A program made the translations under genes and the position numbers. Under the pieces are notes generated by a model, which did not search any database, was not told the DNA's origin, and saw only the letters and a list, made by a program, of their open reading frames with translations. A stretch of 55,826 nucleotides of DNA from an uncultured Clostridium sp. (GTDB lineage: Bacteria > Bacillota > Clostridia > Oscillospirales > Acutalibacteraceae): assembly GCA_958422185.1 (NCBI GenBank), contig CATZNW010000017.1:1-55826 (forward strand), read 5' to 3'. Positions 44,012 through 52,550 of the stretch are shown here, piece by piece (the first letter of the stretch is position 1; each line of letters opens with the position of its first letter).

Positions 44012-45142
44012 TTAGTACTCGTGATAATTGCCCAAAAATTTGAAATCCGGCAGTTCGGAATAAAGCGCGCATATCAGATCAAGCGTTTTTTTATCTTTTA
44101 TGTTGCCCAGCAGGTCAACATAAAAGAAATAGCTGAATTCGCCGTTTCCAACCGGCCTGGACTCAAGCTTTGTTAGGTTAAGCCCGGCCATGGAGAATCT
44201 GCCCAGTATTCTGTAAAGCGAACCGGTGGTGTGCGGTGTTGTGAAAATGAGCGAGATTTTATCAGCGTTATTTTCTATTACAAGCTTTTTGGAAATAACG
44301 ATAAATCTTGTTCTGTTATTACTTATATTCTGAATTCCTGTTTTTAATATTTGAAGTCCGTATTTTTTTGCCGCATCAGCAGAACAGATCACACCGATAT
44401 CCATGCGCCCGCTTTCCGCAACAAATTTTGCCGCCGCAGCTGTATTTGTATAGTTTACTCCGGTAAATGCAAAGTTTTTTAAAAACTCCGAACACTGCGC
44501 AAGCGCCTGAGGATGGCTGTAAACCTCATCAATATCAGCGTAATCCACGCCCTTGCGCGCGCAAAGGCAGTGATTTACCTCAAGCGAATACGAACCGGCA
44601 ACATAAAATCTGTATTTTATAATAAGATCATAAACGTCATGGACGGAACCCGCCGTTGAATTCTCAACAGGAACGATTCCGAAAGGGGCTTCCCCCTTAT
44701 TCACCGCCTCAAACACGTCTTCAAAGATCCGGTAATGCTTAATGGAAGCGTTTTTAAAAAGGATAAGCGCTGTTTCATCCGCATAACTGCCCTCCACACC
44801 GGCGCAGGCCACAGTCGTTTCCTCTGAAAATGCGTCCTTATCCGAAACCGCGCAAGTAATCAGTTTTCTGATATCCGCGCCGCTTTCCATAATATTGTGC
44901 TGTATGGCGCGGGAAGCGTCCATGGTAGCGGAAAAGACAGTTGCGATAGCATCGCCGTCCTCAGCGCATTTTTCTTTTACAGAATCAAGTATTTCCTGTT
45001 CCCTTTTTTCATTTAAAACGGGTAGTCCTCTTTTAACCTTATACTCCGCAACCTGCTTGGATATATTCATTCTCTTCTGAAGAAGCGGAATCAGCTGTTC
45101 ATCTATTTTATCTATTTCATTTCTTAAATCGATCAAATCCAT
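44012..45142 (-). CDS. pheA: Bifunctional chorismate mutase / prephenate dehydratase (P-protein)
   Basis: 376 residues in three parts. The AroQ chorismate mutase helices (1-90) begin DLRNEIDKIDEQLIPLLQKR. The dehydratase domain (about 105-275) has VACAGVEGSYADETALIL, PFGIVPVENSTAGSVHDVYD and NRTRFIVISK with the conserved Thr-Arg-Phe. The ACT domain (about 285-376) has TPHTTGSLYRILGRFSMAGL, TKLESRPV and FYVDLLG, and should bind phenylalanine for feedback inhibition. It makes phenylpyruvate from chorismate. It follows aroC by 16 bp. Confidence 0.96.
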   Translation of the reverse strand: MDLIDLRNEIDKIDEQLIPLLQKRMNISKQVAEYKVKRGLPVLNEKREQEILDSVKEKCAEDGDAIATVFSATMDASRAIQHNIMESGADIRKLITCAVSDKDAFSEETTVACAGVEGSYADETALILFKNASIKHYRIFEDVFEAVNKGEAPFGIVPVENSTAGSVHDVYDLIIKYRFYVAGSYSLEVNHCLCARKGVDYADIDEVYSHPQALAQCSEFLKNFAFTGVNYTNTAAAAKFVAESGRMDIGVICSADAAKKYGLQILKTGIQNISNNRTRFIVISKKLVIENNADKISLIFTTPHTTGSLYRILGRFSMAGLNLTKLESRPVGNGEFSYFFYVDLLGNIKDKKTLDLICALYSELPDFKFLGNYHEY

Positions 45143-45158
45143 TGAAACATATTTCCTT

Positions 45159-46232
45159 TTACATCATCATATCCAGCAGTGTAAAGGCGCACACCGCCTC
45201 CACTACCGCGACCGCGCGCGGAACAATGCAGGGATCGTGCCTGCCGGTTACAACAAGCTTTTCGTTTTTCATTGCTTTAAGATCAACGCTATCCTGTGCA
45301 GACGCGATCGACGCAGTCGGTTTGACAGCAACGGAAAATACAAGAGGCGCGCCGTCAGTCATACCTCCGAGGACTCCGCCGTTGTTATTTGACTTGAGGC
45401 AGACACGACCGTCCCTGATCTCATATGGATCATTGGCCTGACTTCCGCGCATCTCCGCAAAATCAAAGCCCGCGCCAAACTGCACGCCCTTTACCGCCGG
45501 GATACCGAAGAGCGCATACGAGAGCCTGCCTTCAACCGTGGAAAAAATATTGGAACCAACCCCAACCGGCAGTCCCACCGCGGCGCATTCTATCACGCCG
45601 CCAACAGAATCGCCCTGAAGGCGGGCGTTTTCAACAACGGCACGCATTTCGATTTCTTTTTGTGTGCTGATCGTGGCGAAGAAATCCTCCGAAAGCGCCT
45701 TAAGCTCTGCGGCATCTATATTGTTTTTATCAAAGGGCGTATCTTTCACAGGGCCTATCTGCAAAATATGCGCGCCCACAGTTACGCCCTTTCCGGCAAG
45801 AATCTGCTTTGCTATCGCACCGGCAAATACCACCGGCGCAGTGAGCCTGCCGCTGAAATGGCCGCCGCCGCGGATATCGTTTGACCCGCCGTATTTAACA
45901 TATGCCGGATAATCGCTGTGGCCGGGTCGGGGCACAAAACGCACGGAATCATAATCGCCGCTTCTTGTATTTGTATTTTCAATGAGCATTGCAAGCGGCG
46001 CGCCGGTTGTTTCTCCGTTTAAAACACCGCTCAGGATCTGAGGCTGATCCGGTTCCTTTCGCGTTGTAGAGGATCTGTCCCTGCCGGGTGCACGTTTATC
46101 CATTTCCTTTTGAATTTTATCAAAATCCAGATCAACGCCCGCAGGCAGCCCGTCAATCACACAGCCGATCGCCGCGCCATGGCTCTCTCCGAAAACGGAG
46201 AGTCTGATCTTTTCACCCAGCACTGAAGACAT
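45159..46232 (-). CDS. aroC: Chorismate synthase
   Basis: 357 residues from ATG 46232 (GGGAGGAAAGG upstream; an in-frame start at 46265 lies deeper in aroA). Landmarks are SVFGESHGAAIGCVIDGLPA near the N-terminus, RPGHSDYPAYVKYG, RGGGHFSGRLTAPVVFAGAI and a C-terminal DPCIVPRAVAVVEA. It needs reduced FMN and closes the shikimate pathway. It overlaps aroA by 20 bp. Confidence 0.97.
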   Translation of the reverse strand: MSSVLGEKIRLSVFGESHGAAIGCVIDGLPAGVDLDFDKIQKEMDKRAPGRDRSSTTRKEPDQPQILSGVLNGETTGAPLAMLIENTNTRSGDYDSVRFVPRPGHSDYPAYVKYGGSNDIRGGGHFSGRLTAPVVFAGAIAKQILAGKGVTVGAHILQIGPVKDTPFDKNNIDAAELKALSEDFFATISTQKEIEMRAVVENARLQGDSVGGVIECAAVGLPVGVGSNIFSTVEGRLSYALFGIPAVKGVQFGAGFDFAEMRGSQANDPYEIRDGRVCLKSNNNGGVLGGMTDGAPLVFSVAVKPTASIASAQDSVDLKAMKNEKLVVTGRHDPCIVPRAVAVVEAVCAFTLLDMMM

Positions 46233-47421
46233 TTGCCTTTCCTCCCAATTTTTTAAAATCGTCAAAAAAAGACGGATACGTTTTATTTACGCTTTCCGCA
46301 TCGTCTATTCTTGTTTTACCGGCAGCAAAAAGGCCTGCAACGGAAAACGCCATAACGATCCTGTGATCGTTATATCCCTTGACTGACGCGCCTGAAACGG
46401 ACGAGGGATCTATGATCATGCCGTCATCTGTTTCAGTAACGTTAACGCCCATTTTTTTAAGATTAGAAACGATCGCCTCAATACGGTCAGACTCCTTGAA
46501 CCTTAACCGCTGGGCGCCGCGTATAACAGTCCTGCCGTCTGCAAATGCCGCCGTAACGGCAATGGCCGGCACCATATCCGGAATATCATCACAGTTTATA
46601 TCCACGCCGTGCAGTTCTCCGCGGGAACAGGTAACGCCGTTTTCACCGGTCTCAACATCAGCGCCGAACATACGCATAACATCGCAGACCATCTTATCAC
46701 CCTGCGCGGAATCCATATCAAGACCTTTAAGGGTGATTCTTCCGCCTATGGCCGCCGCGCTCATAAAAAATGCGGCGTGGCTCCAGTCGCCTTCAACATT
46801 ATATTCACGCACGGCGTATTTTTGATTTCCCTTAACGAAATAGCCGTACTCGGTCTCTTTGATCTCCACGCCGTAATCGGCAAGGATCTTGACCGTCATA
46901 TCAGCATACGGCTTTGATTTAAGCGGAGTTGTAAGTATGATCTTTGAATCGCCGTCAAGCACAGGCAACGCAAGCAGAAGTCCTGTTATGTACTGAGAGC
47001 TTATATCACCGCGTATTTCAAAATCACCGCTTTGAAGTTTTCCGCTTATTGTAAGCGGAAGCGAGCCGCTGCTTTCAATCTGAACTCCGTGTTTCGGCAG
47101 AAGCTCAATATATTCGCCGAGCGGTCTCTGCGGCAGTCTGCCCTCGCCTGTAAACGTGACCTCTTTGCCGAGCGCCGCCGCCACAGGGATAAAAAAGCGC
47201 AGGGTGTTTCCGCTTTCTATGCAATTTATTATTTTATCACCGTTTTTCAGGCTCTCTGCCGCACCGAGTGCCGCCTGCATATCCTTTGACGGAATGATGG
47301 GCTCAACCGTGCCGCCGCCGGCAAGAAACGAGCAGATGATGGCTCTGTGCGCCGCAGATTTGCTTGGCGGCAGAGTCAGGACGCCGTTTAGAGCGGAGTT
47401 TTCTATCTGAACAAATCCCAT
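46213..47421 (-). CDS. aroA: 3-phosphoshikimate 1-carboxyvinyltransferase (EPSP synthase)
   Basis: 402 residues, slightly short for the family but with all landmarks: PPSKSAAHRAIICSFLAGG, ESGNTLRFFIPVAAALG, SSQYITGLLLALPVL, EGDWSHAAFFMSAAAIGG, RLRFKESDRIEAI and NDHRIVMAFSVAGL. The N-terminal ESGNTLRF, in place of the LGNAGT stretch of Enterobacteria, places it in the divergent Gram-positive class. ATG 47421 follows AAAGGAAA. It lies 10 bp after aroB. Confidence 0.97.
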   Translation of the reverse strand: MGFVQIENSALNGVLTLPPSKSAAHRAIICSFLAGGGTVEPIIPSKDMQAALGAAESLKNGDKIINCIESGNTLRFFIPVAAALGKEVTFTGEGRLPQRPLGEYIELLPKHGVQIESSGSLPLTISGKLQSGDFEIRGDISSQYITGLLLALPVLDGDSKIILTTPLKSKPYADMTVKILADYGVEIKETEYGYFVKGNQKYAVREYNVEGDWSHAAFFMSAAAIGGRITLKGLDMDSAQGDKMVCDVMRMFGADVETGENGVTCSRGELHGVDINCDDIPDMVPAIAVTAAFADGRTVIRGAQRLRFKESDRIEAIVSNLKKMGVNVTETDDGMIIDPSSVSGASVKGYNDHRIVMAFSVAGLFAAGKTRIDDAESVNKTYPSFFDDFKKLGGKANVFSAG

Positions 47422-47431
47422 TGTTTTTCCT

Positions 47432-48484
47432 TTATTTTATTCCGAAAAGAGCGTTGACTTCATCTTGTGATGAATGCCTGATAAAGCTCTCCCCTATTTT
47501 TGAGAGCATTATAAGATTTATGCCGTCCGATGTTCGCTTTTTATCAAACGCCATATTATGCACAATATCAGCCACGGATAAGTCCGTTTTCGTTTTAAGA
47601 CCGTATTTTTTCAGAAGGCCGGCAATTTTATCCGCCGTACCGTTTTCCGTTATTCCGGCGTTTTCGCCTGCACGGCTTATCATGACCATGCCGATTCCCA
47701 CTGCCTCGCCGTGTGAGATACCGCTGAAATCACACAGCTTTTCAATCGCGTGGCCGCAGGTATGGCCAAAATTGAGCAGCGCCCTTTCGCCGAACTCCTT
47801 TTCATCTCTTTCTACCACACCGCGCTTGATATCGCAGCACTCAAAAATGACTTCGTCAATCCTGTCGCGCGCGTTTCCGTTCTGAAGCTTTTCAAACAGA
47901 GACGCGGACTTTATACAGCCGTATTTGATGACCTCTCCCATACCGTCGCTGAAAAAATGGCCGGGTAATGTATCCAAAACATTCGGATCTATGATAACTG
48001 CTGCCGGCTGCCAAAAGGCTCCGCAAAGGTTTTTGCCCTGGGGAAGATCCACCGCTGTTTTGCCGCCGACTGACGAATCCACCTGCGCCAGCAGAGTGGT
48101 TGGTATCTGAACATATCTGATCCCCCGCAGATAAACTGCTGCCGCAAAGCCCGCCATATCACCGCAGACTCCGCCGCCCAACGCTACTACGCAGTCTTTT
48201 CTTGTAAGCCCGCTTTCGGCAAGGAACTCAACGATCCTGATCAGATTTTCCGTCGTTTTGGAACTTTCTCCCGCTTCAAAAATATAAGAAACGGTTTCGA
48301 TTCCCGCCTTGTTTATACTGTTTTCCACAGTTTCAAGATAGAGCGGCGCAACATGGCTGTCGCTGATTATCGCCGCTTTTTTTGCGGGAACCGCGTTTTG
48401 TATAATCCTGCCGCACCTGCCGAGTATGCCTCTTTCAATAAGAATGTCATAGCCGTTTCCGGCATTTACCCTTAAAGTTTTCAC
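47432..48484 (-). CDS. aroB: 3-dehydroquinate synthase
   Basis: 350 residues. Landmarks are VALGGGVCGDMAGFAAAVYL, QIPTTLLAQVDSSVGGKTAV, DLPQGKNLCGAFWQP and the zinc ligand region NFGHTCGHAIEKL. It makes the first ring of the shikimate pathway from DAHP with NAD and a divalent metal. The start is GTG at 48484 and shares a base with the tyrA stop (TAGTG), so translation of the two is coupled. Confidence 0.97.
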   Translation of the reverse strand: MKTLRVNAGNGYDILIERGILGRCGRIIQNAVPAKKAAIISDSHVAPLYLETVENSINKAGIETVSYIFEAGESSKTTENLIRIVEFLAESGLTRKDCVVALGGGVCGDMAGFAAAVYLRGIRYVQIPTTLLAQVDSSVGGKTAVDLPQGKNLCGAFWQPAAVIIDPNVLDTLPGHFFSDGMGEVIKYGCIKSASLFEKLQNGNARDRIDEVIFECCDIKRGVVERDEKEFGERALLNFGHTCGHAIEKLCDFSGISHGEAVGIGMVMISRAGENAGITENGTADKIAGLLKKYGLKTKTDLSVADIVHNMAFDKKRTSDGINLIMLSKIGESFIRHSSQDEVNALFGIK

Positions 48485-49308
48485 TAGCCAATCTCCTCTT
48501 TTATCTTGTTCGCGCGCGCCATCAGGTCTTTAAGCGTATCAGAATCCTCTTCATCTATTGCTTTTCTGAATTTTTCAAGATTGCCGGTAAGATCGTCTAT
48601 CTCCTTTATAAGAGGATCCTTGTTTGCTATAAAAAGCTCGCTCCACATCTCGCCGTTAATACGCGCAACACGGGAAACATCGCGGTATGAACCCGCGGAA
48701 AAGCCAACGTGCATAGGCGCAAGAGGGCTTAAAACATAGGAACACGCAAGCACATGCGCTATCTGCGAAGTAAACGCGATCATCTCATCATGGTGCTCCG
48801 GTGTTGTTACAACCGTGCGCGCAAAGCCCATTTCCTTCGCAAGTTCAACAAGAGTATCCGTTTTTGCCTTCGGCGCATTTGTAGGCGTGCATATAAAAGA
48901 CGCATGATCAAAAAGAGTGGGCAGGCTGTTGTCATACCCGGATACCTCGCGGCCCGCCATGGGATGAGCGCCTATAAAGCAGAATCTGAAATTCTCTTTC
49001 TCCAGGCGGCGGCAGATCTTTGTTTTAATGCCGCAGCTGTCCGTCACAATACTGCCTTCCTTAAACTCATTCTGATGATCCAGAACAAAAGGAACAATGC
49101 TTTCTTCATAAAGATTAACAAAAGTGATATCCGCTTTCGGTATGAGCGCACAAAGCTCCCCGATTTCGTCAACCGTACCGTCTGCCAAAGCCTTTTCGCT
49201 TACGGACTTCGTTCTGTTCCATCCCATTACATAATGACCGGTATTCTTTTTTAAGGTCTTCGCTATGCTTGCGCCTATAAGGCCAAGACCTGCAACAAGT
49301 ATTTTCAT
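48484..49308 (-). CDS. tyrA: Prephenate dehydrogenase
   Basis: 274 residues. The N-terminal nucleotide-binding loop is ILVAGLGLIGASIAKTLKKN, followed by DSCGIKTKICRRLE, GAHPMAGREVSGYDNS and the helical dimerisation domain with HDEMIAFTSQIAHVLA and SYRDVSRVARINGEMW. There is no fused ACT or chorismate mutase domain. It converts prephenate to 4-hydroxyphenylpyruvate for tyrosine. It heads the aromatic series tyrA-aroB-aroA-aroC-pheA, with its own promoter upstream and only a weak ribosome binding site. Confidence 0.95.
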   Translation of the reverse strand: MKILVAGLGLIGASIAKTLKKNTGHYVMGWNRTKSVSEKALADGTVDEIGELCALIPKADITFVNLYEESIVPFVLDHQNEFKEGSIVTDSCGIKTKICRRLEKENFRFCFIGAHPMAGREVSGYDNSLPTLFDHASFICTPTNAPKAKTDTLVELAKEMGFARTVVTTPEHHDEMIAFTSQIAHVLACSYVLSPLAPMHVGFSAGSYRDVSRVARINGEMWSELFIANKDPLIKEIDDLTGNLEKFRKAIDEEDSDTLKDLMARANKIKEEIG

Positions 49309-49347
49309 GTAAACCGCGCTTTCAAAACATCATTTTTAATCTATTAT

Positions 49348-49376
49348 ATAATAATATATAAATAATAATAAATCAA
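49348..49376 (-). promoter_or_regulatory. Putative promoter of the tyrA-aro-pheA series
   Basis: Minus strand TTGATT (49371-49376), 17-bp spacer, TATTAT (49348-49353), in a very AT-rich stretch where several -10 choices exist. The leader of about 35 nt has no room for a T-box or other known aromatic riboswitch. Confidence 0.5.
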
Positions 49377-49410
49377 GCGCGGCAGGGATTAATTTTACCT
49401 CTGCCGGCAT

Positions 49411-49447
49411 AAAAAAGCGCTCTGCGCGCCTGTTTTACGCGCAGAGC
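49411..49447 (-). terminator. Terminator after the GH28-like gene
   Basis: Minus strand GCTCTGCGCG / CGCGCAGAGC, perfect 10 bp, then GCTTTTTT. It lies 57 bp past the stop at 49504. Confidence 0.9.
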
Positions 49448-49503
49448 AACAGCTTTTACAATTATTAAATCTTTATAAATTCAGCCTGCATATCAGAAAT
49501 GCG

Positions 49504-50886
49504 TTACAGCGGTTTTACAAGCCGCACATTCCGGAGCCTAATATCCTCGTCGCCCTCGTTCGCAGCCCTGCCCTCAAATCGCACGAATTCCAGATCTTCA
49601 ACATTTTCGGCGTCAACGGCATGCCTGTAATTTTCACACTTTTCACCCCAGAACGTTTTGGTCTTCATTATGGTTATATCCTTTGCGTTCCTAATAAAAA
49701 ACGCGGAATTGTCATATTTTTCAACACCCCAGTCAAGGCACGGGCGGAGATCATAAAGCCCGCAGGGCCATTTGCTTGTTTTTGTGAGCTCTATGCGGCA
49801 GTTTTCAAATGTAACGTCTTCTATCGGATTTTCATCGCTGCCATGGATCAGAACGCCGTTCTCCCCCTTGGCAGTAACGTTAAAGAATCTGATATTCTTA
49901 ACCCTGCCGCTCTTTGTGTTTTCATCACGGTTAAAGGAGGTTATCGTTATCGGCTCAGCGGTTCCCCACCAGTCCGGGCAGAAACGGCGCGTTTCTATAA
50001 TGATATTTGAATAGGAAACGTTTTCCACATTTCCGCCGTCCCTAATCTGTATGGATAGACCGCGGTTGGATCTGCTGATCGTGCAGTTTGACACGATAAT
50101 GTTGCGAAAATCGCCAACGCCCTCCGTTCCTATTTTTATAGCGGCGGAGGTTGAAATAAGCGTGCAGCCGTCTATAACAACATTTTCAGTGGGTCCGTAT
50201 TCGCTGTTCCCGCGCGAAGTCTTAAGGCAGATGCAGTCGTCCGCGCAGGTAACATGGCAGCCGAGTATGCGCACATTTGAACAGTGATCCGGGTCGATCC
50301 CGTCACTGTTTGCAACATCAAGATCATTCAATATCCTGATCCTGTCTATCAGCACATCATCGCAGCCGGCCGGGTGCAGGGTCCAGAACGGAGCGTCCAC
50401 AACGGTAAAATCCTTAAATGTGATGTGATTGCTTTTTTCAATATAAATAACCGTTGGGCGGGGATAAAAATCGCCGGTAACATAATACCGGTCCTTGCGC
50501 TGAACAAACGCATGACCGTTGGCGTCAATCGTTCCCTCGCCGCTGATCGTGCAGCAGTCCGCCTCAAAGCCGTAAATAAACACAAAACTCGGCTTGCCTG
50601 TAACCGGATTGCCTATAAGCGCTGTTTTGGGGTCATTTACAAGCTTGTTTGGCCTGATATATCCGTCTATATTCGATGTGGCTTTAATGGACGCGCCTTT
50701 CTGAATGTGCAGATCCACATTTTTCTTAAGCCGGATCGAATCACTGTAAAATACATAGCCGCTTTGCAAAACGACTCTGCCGCCGCCGTTTTTTGCGCAG
50801 TCGTCAATCGCGTGCTGAATCGCAAACGCGTCATTCGTAACGCCGTCTCCGGCAGCGCCGTATTGCAGAACATTATATTCCTTCAT
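49504..50886 (-). CDS. GH28-like (polygalacturonase-type) right-handed beta-helix enzyme
   Basis: 460 residues from ATG 50886; a start at 50928 lies at the promoter and is rejected. It begins NVLQYGAAGDGVTNDAFAIQ, the usual N-terminal turn of pectin lyase-fold enzymes. GH28 acidic motifs follow: NSDGIDPDHCSN (NxD) and TCADDCICLKTS (DD). The expected catalytic His motif (GHG) is replaced around IKIGTEGVGDFRN, so the activity may differ from classic polygalacturonase. There is no signal peptide; it is probably cytoplasmic and acts on imported oligosaccharides. It is a single-gene transcript with its own promoter and terminator. Confidence 0.85.
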   Translation of the reverse strand: MKEYNVLQYGAAGDGVTNDAFAIQHAIDDCAKNGGGRVVLQSGYVFYSDSIRLKKNVDLHIQKGASIKATSNIDGYIRPNKLVNDPKTALIGNPVTGKPSFVFIYGFEADCCTISGEGTIDANGHAFVQRKDRYYVTGDFYPRPTVIYIEKSNHITFKDFTVVDAPFWTLHPAGCDDVLIDRIRILNDLDVANSDGIDPDHCSNVRILGCHVTCADDCICLKTSRGNSEYGPTENVVIDGCTLISTSAAIKIGTEGVGDFRNIIVSNCTISRSNRGLSIQIRDGGNVENVSYSNIIIETRRFCPDWWGTAEPITITSFNRDENTKSGRVKNIRFFNVTAKGENGVLIHGSDENPIEDVTFENCRIELTKTSKWPCGLYDLRPCLDWGVEKYDNSAFFIRNAKDITIMKTKTFWGEKCENYRHAVDAENVEDLEFVRFEGRAANEGDEDIRLRNVRLVKPL

Positions 50887-50918
50887 AAGATCAAAACCTT
50901 TTCCTTTTTGATGAGTAT

Positions 50919-50947
50919 AATATAGCACAATGCATTTGGTTTGACAA
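50919..50947 (-). promoter_or_regulatory. Sigma-A promoter of the GH28-like gene
   Basis: Minus strand TTGTCA (50942-50947), 17-bp spacer, TATATT (50919-50924). Its -35 overlaps the -35 of the opposite promoter. Confidence 0.6.
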
Positions 50948-50969
50948 GTAAAATAAGATATGCTATTAT
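50941..50969 (+). promoter_or_regulatory. Sigma-A promoter of the FAD oxidoreductase gene
   Basis: Perfect TTGACA (50941-50946), 17-bp spacer, TATTAT (50964-50969), giving a leader of about 117 nt. Confidence 0.7.
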
Positions 50970-50980
50970 ATAAAAGTATT

Positions 50981-51022
50981 AAGCTGCCAAGTTCTCCTCA
51001 GTTCAACGGAGAGCAGGGCAGC
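50981..51022 (+). promoter_or_regulatory. Leader hairpin upstream of the FAD oxidoreductase gene
   Basis: AGCTGCC pairs with GGCAGCT at the base and TTCTCC with GGAGAG-like sequence inside. It is followed by a second small palindrome (GCAGAGATCTGC). It does not match a riboswitch class I know. Confidence 0.4.
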
Positions 51023-51092
51023 TGATTTTATGTGCGCAGAGATCTGCCGCGGCAAAAACACAGACCCATATTAAAACGAAAGGTACGGGAAT

Positions 51093-52475
51093 ATGAAAAA
51101 ATATGACGTTGCTATTGTAGGCGCCGGGCCGGCCGGGATCTTCACGGCAATTGAAATGCTGCGCAAAGGCAGCAAAAAAAGCATTGTGATTATTGAAAAA
51201 GGCAAATCCGTTGAACAACGCAAATGCCCCAAAGCGGTTACCGGAAAATGTATGAACTGCAAGCCCTATTGCCATATTACAACGGGCTTTTCCGGCGCGG
51301 GCGCGTTTTCGGACGGAAAGCTTTCGCTTTCCTATGAAGTGGGCGGCAGCCTGCCGGAGCTTATCGGAGAGGATCTTGCGCAGGAAACGATAAATTATAC
51401 GGACAAGATCTACCTTGAATTCGGCGCGGATACGCATATTGAGGGAATTGGAAATACGCAGGAAGTAAAGGAGATACGCAAACGGGCTATTCAGGCAGGT
51501 CTTAAGCTTGTGGACTGCCCCATACGCCATCTGGGCACGGAGAAAGCCCACGAACTTTACTTTGAGATTGAAAAACACCTTATCTCAGCCGGCGTTGACA
51601 TTATGTTTAACAGTCAGTGCAGCGATCTTGTGCTTGACGGCGAAAAATGCCTTGGCGTGCGCCTTGAAAACGGAGAAGAGATATTGGCGAAAGATACGGT
51701 TGTTGCGACCGGAAGACGCGGAGCGGACTGGCTTGAAAAACTGTGCGCGGATCATGGGATAGCCCATCAGCCCGGAACGGTTGACATAGGCGTTCGCGTT
51801 GAAGTGCGCAACGAGATCATTGAAACGATAAACGACGTGCTTTATGAATCAAAACTTGTGGGATACCCCAAGCCGTTTAAAAACAAGGTGCGCACATTCT
51901 GCCAGAATCCCGGCGGATTCGTTGCGCAGGAAAATTATGATAACGACCTTGCCGTTGTAAACGGCCATTCCTACAAAGAGCTGAAAAGCCAGAACACAAA
52001 CCTTGCCATTCTTTGCTCCCACAATTTTTCCGTGCCGTTTAACCAGCCGATCGCCTATGCCCAAAAGGTTGGGGAGCTCACAAACATGCTTGGCGACGGG
52101 CATATTCTTGTGCAGCGCTTCGGAGATATTCTGGAGGGCAAACGCACCTGGCAAAAAGAACTGACGCAGAGCAATCTGCGCCCGACGCTGCCGGACGCGG
52201 TTGCAGGCGACATCACTGCCGCGATGCCTTACAGGGCAATGACCAATATAATCAATTTCATTCATGCCATGGACCATGTTGTGCCCGGCTTTGCAAGCCC
52301 GGAGACCCTGCTTTACAGCCCGGAACTGAAATTTTATTCCAACAAGGTTAAAATGGACACGGATTTCAATACAAATATTGAAGGACTTCACTGCCTCGGC
52401 GATTCCAGCGGATGGACAAGAGGGCTGATGATGGCGTCCGTTCACGGCGTGCTGATGGGCAGAAAACTTGTTTGA
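51093..52475 (+). CDS. FAD-dependent oxidoreductase (COG2509-type)
   Basis: 460 residues. The N-terminal dinucleotide-binding motif is VAIVGAGPAGIFTAIEM. The conserved Cys-rich segment CPKAVTGKCMNCKPYCHITT and the run GFSGAGAFSDGKLSLS follow; this combination marks a widespread group of uncharacterised FAD dehydrogenases. A C-terminal FAD motif GLHCLGDSSGWTRGLMMASV closes the flavin site. The four cysteines at about 47-61 could hold a metal or a redox disulfide. ATG 51093 follows AAAGGTACGGG. Substrate unknown. It is monocistronic, with a promoter and a terminator of its own. Confidence 0.88.
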   Translation: MKKYDVAIVGAGPAGIFTAIEMLRKGSKKSIVIIEKGKSVEQRKCPKAVTGKCMNCKPYCHITTGFSGAGAFSDGKLSLSYEVGGSLPELIGEDLAQETINYTDKIYLEFGADTHIEGIGNTQEVKEIRKRAIQAGLKLVDCPIRHLGTEKAHELYFEIEKHLISAGVDIMFNSQCSDLVLDGEKCLGVRLENGEEILAKDTVVATGRRGADWLEKLCADHGIAHQPGTVDIGVRVEVRNEIIETINDVLYESKLVGYPKPFKNKVRTFCQNPGGFVAQENYDNDLAVVNGHSYKELKSQNTNLAILCSHNFSVPFNQPIAYAQKVGELTNMLGDGHILVQRFGDILEGKRTWQKELTQSNLRPTLPDAVAGDITAAMPYRAMTNIINFIHAMDHVVPGFASPETLLYSPELKFYSNKVKMDTDFNTNIEGLHCLGDSSGWTRGLMMASVHGVLMGRKLV

Positions 52476-52495
52476 ACCAAACAGCACAAGCAGCA

Positions 52496-52525
52496 AAAAC
52501 CGCCGCTTGATTTAACGGCGGTTTT
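52496..52525. terminator. Terminator after the FAD oxidoreductase gene
   Basis: AAAACCGCCG / CGGCGGTTTT, perfect 10 bp, with the T-run inside the right arm; 20 bp after the stop. Roughly symmetrical, so it may work from both sides. Confidence 0.8.
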
Positions 52526-52550
52526 GATCATGAAAGACGAACTATGCAAA

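Noticed and set aside
49309..49410. T-box or aromatic amino-acid riboswitch before tyrA
   Set aside because: The leader after the putative promoter is about 35 nt and contains no T-box core; only a weak GGCAG/CTGCC pairing lies upstream of it.
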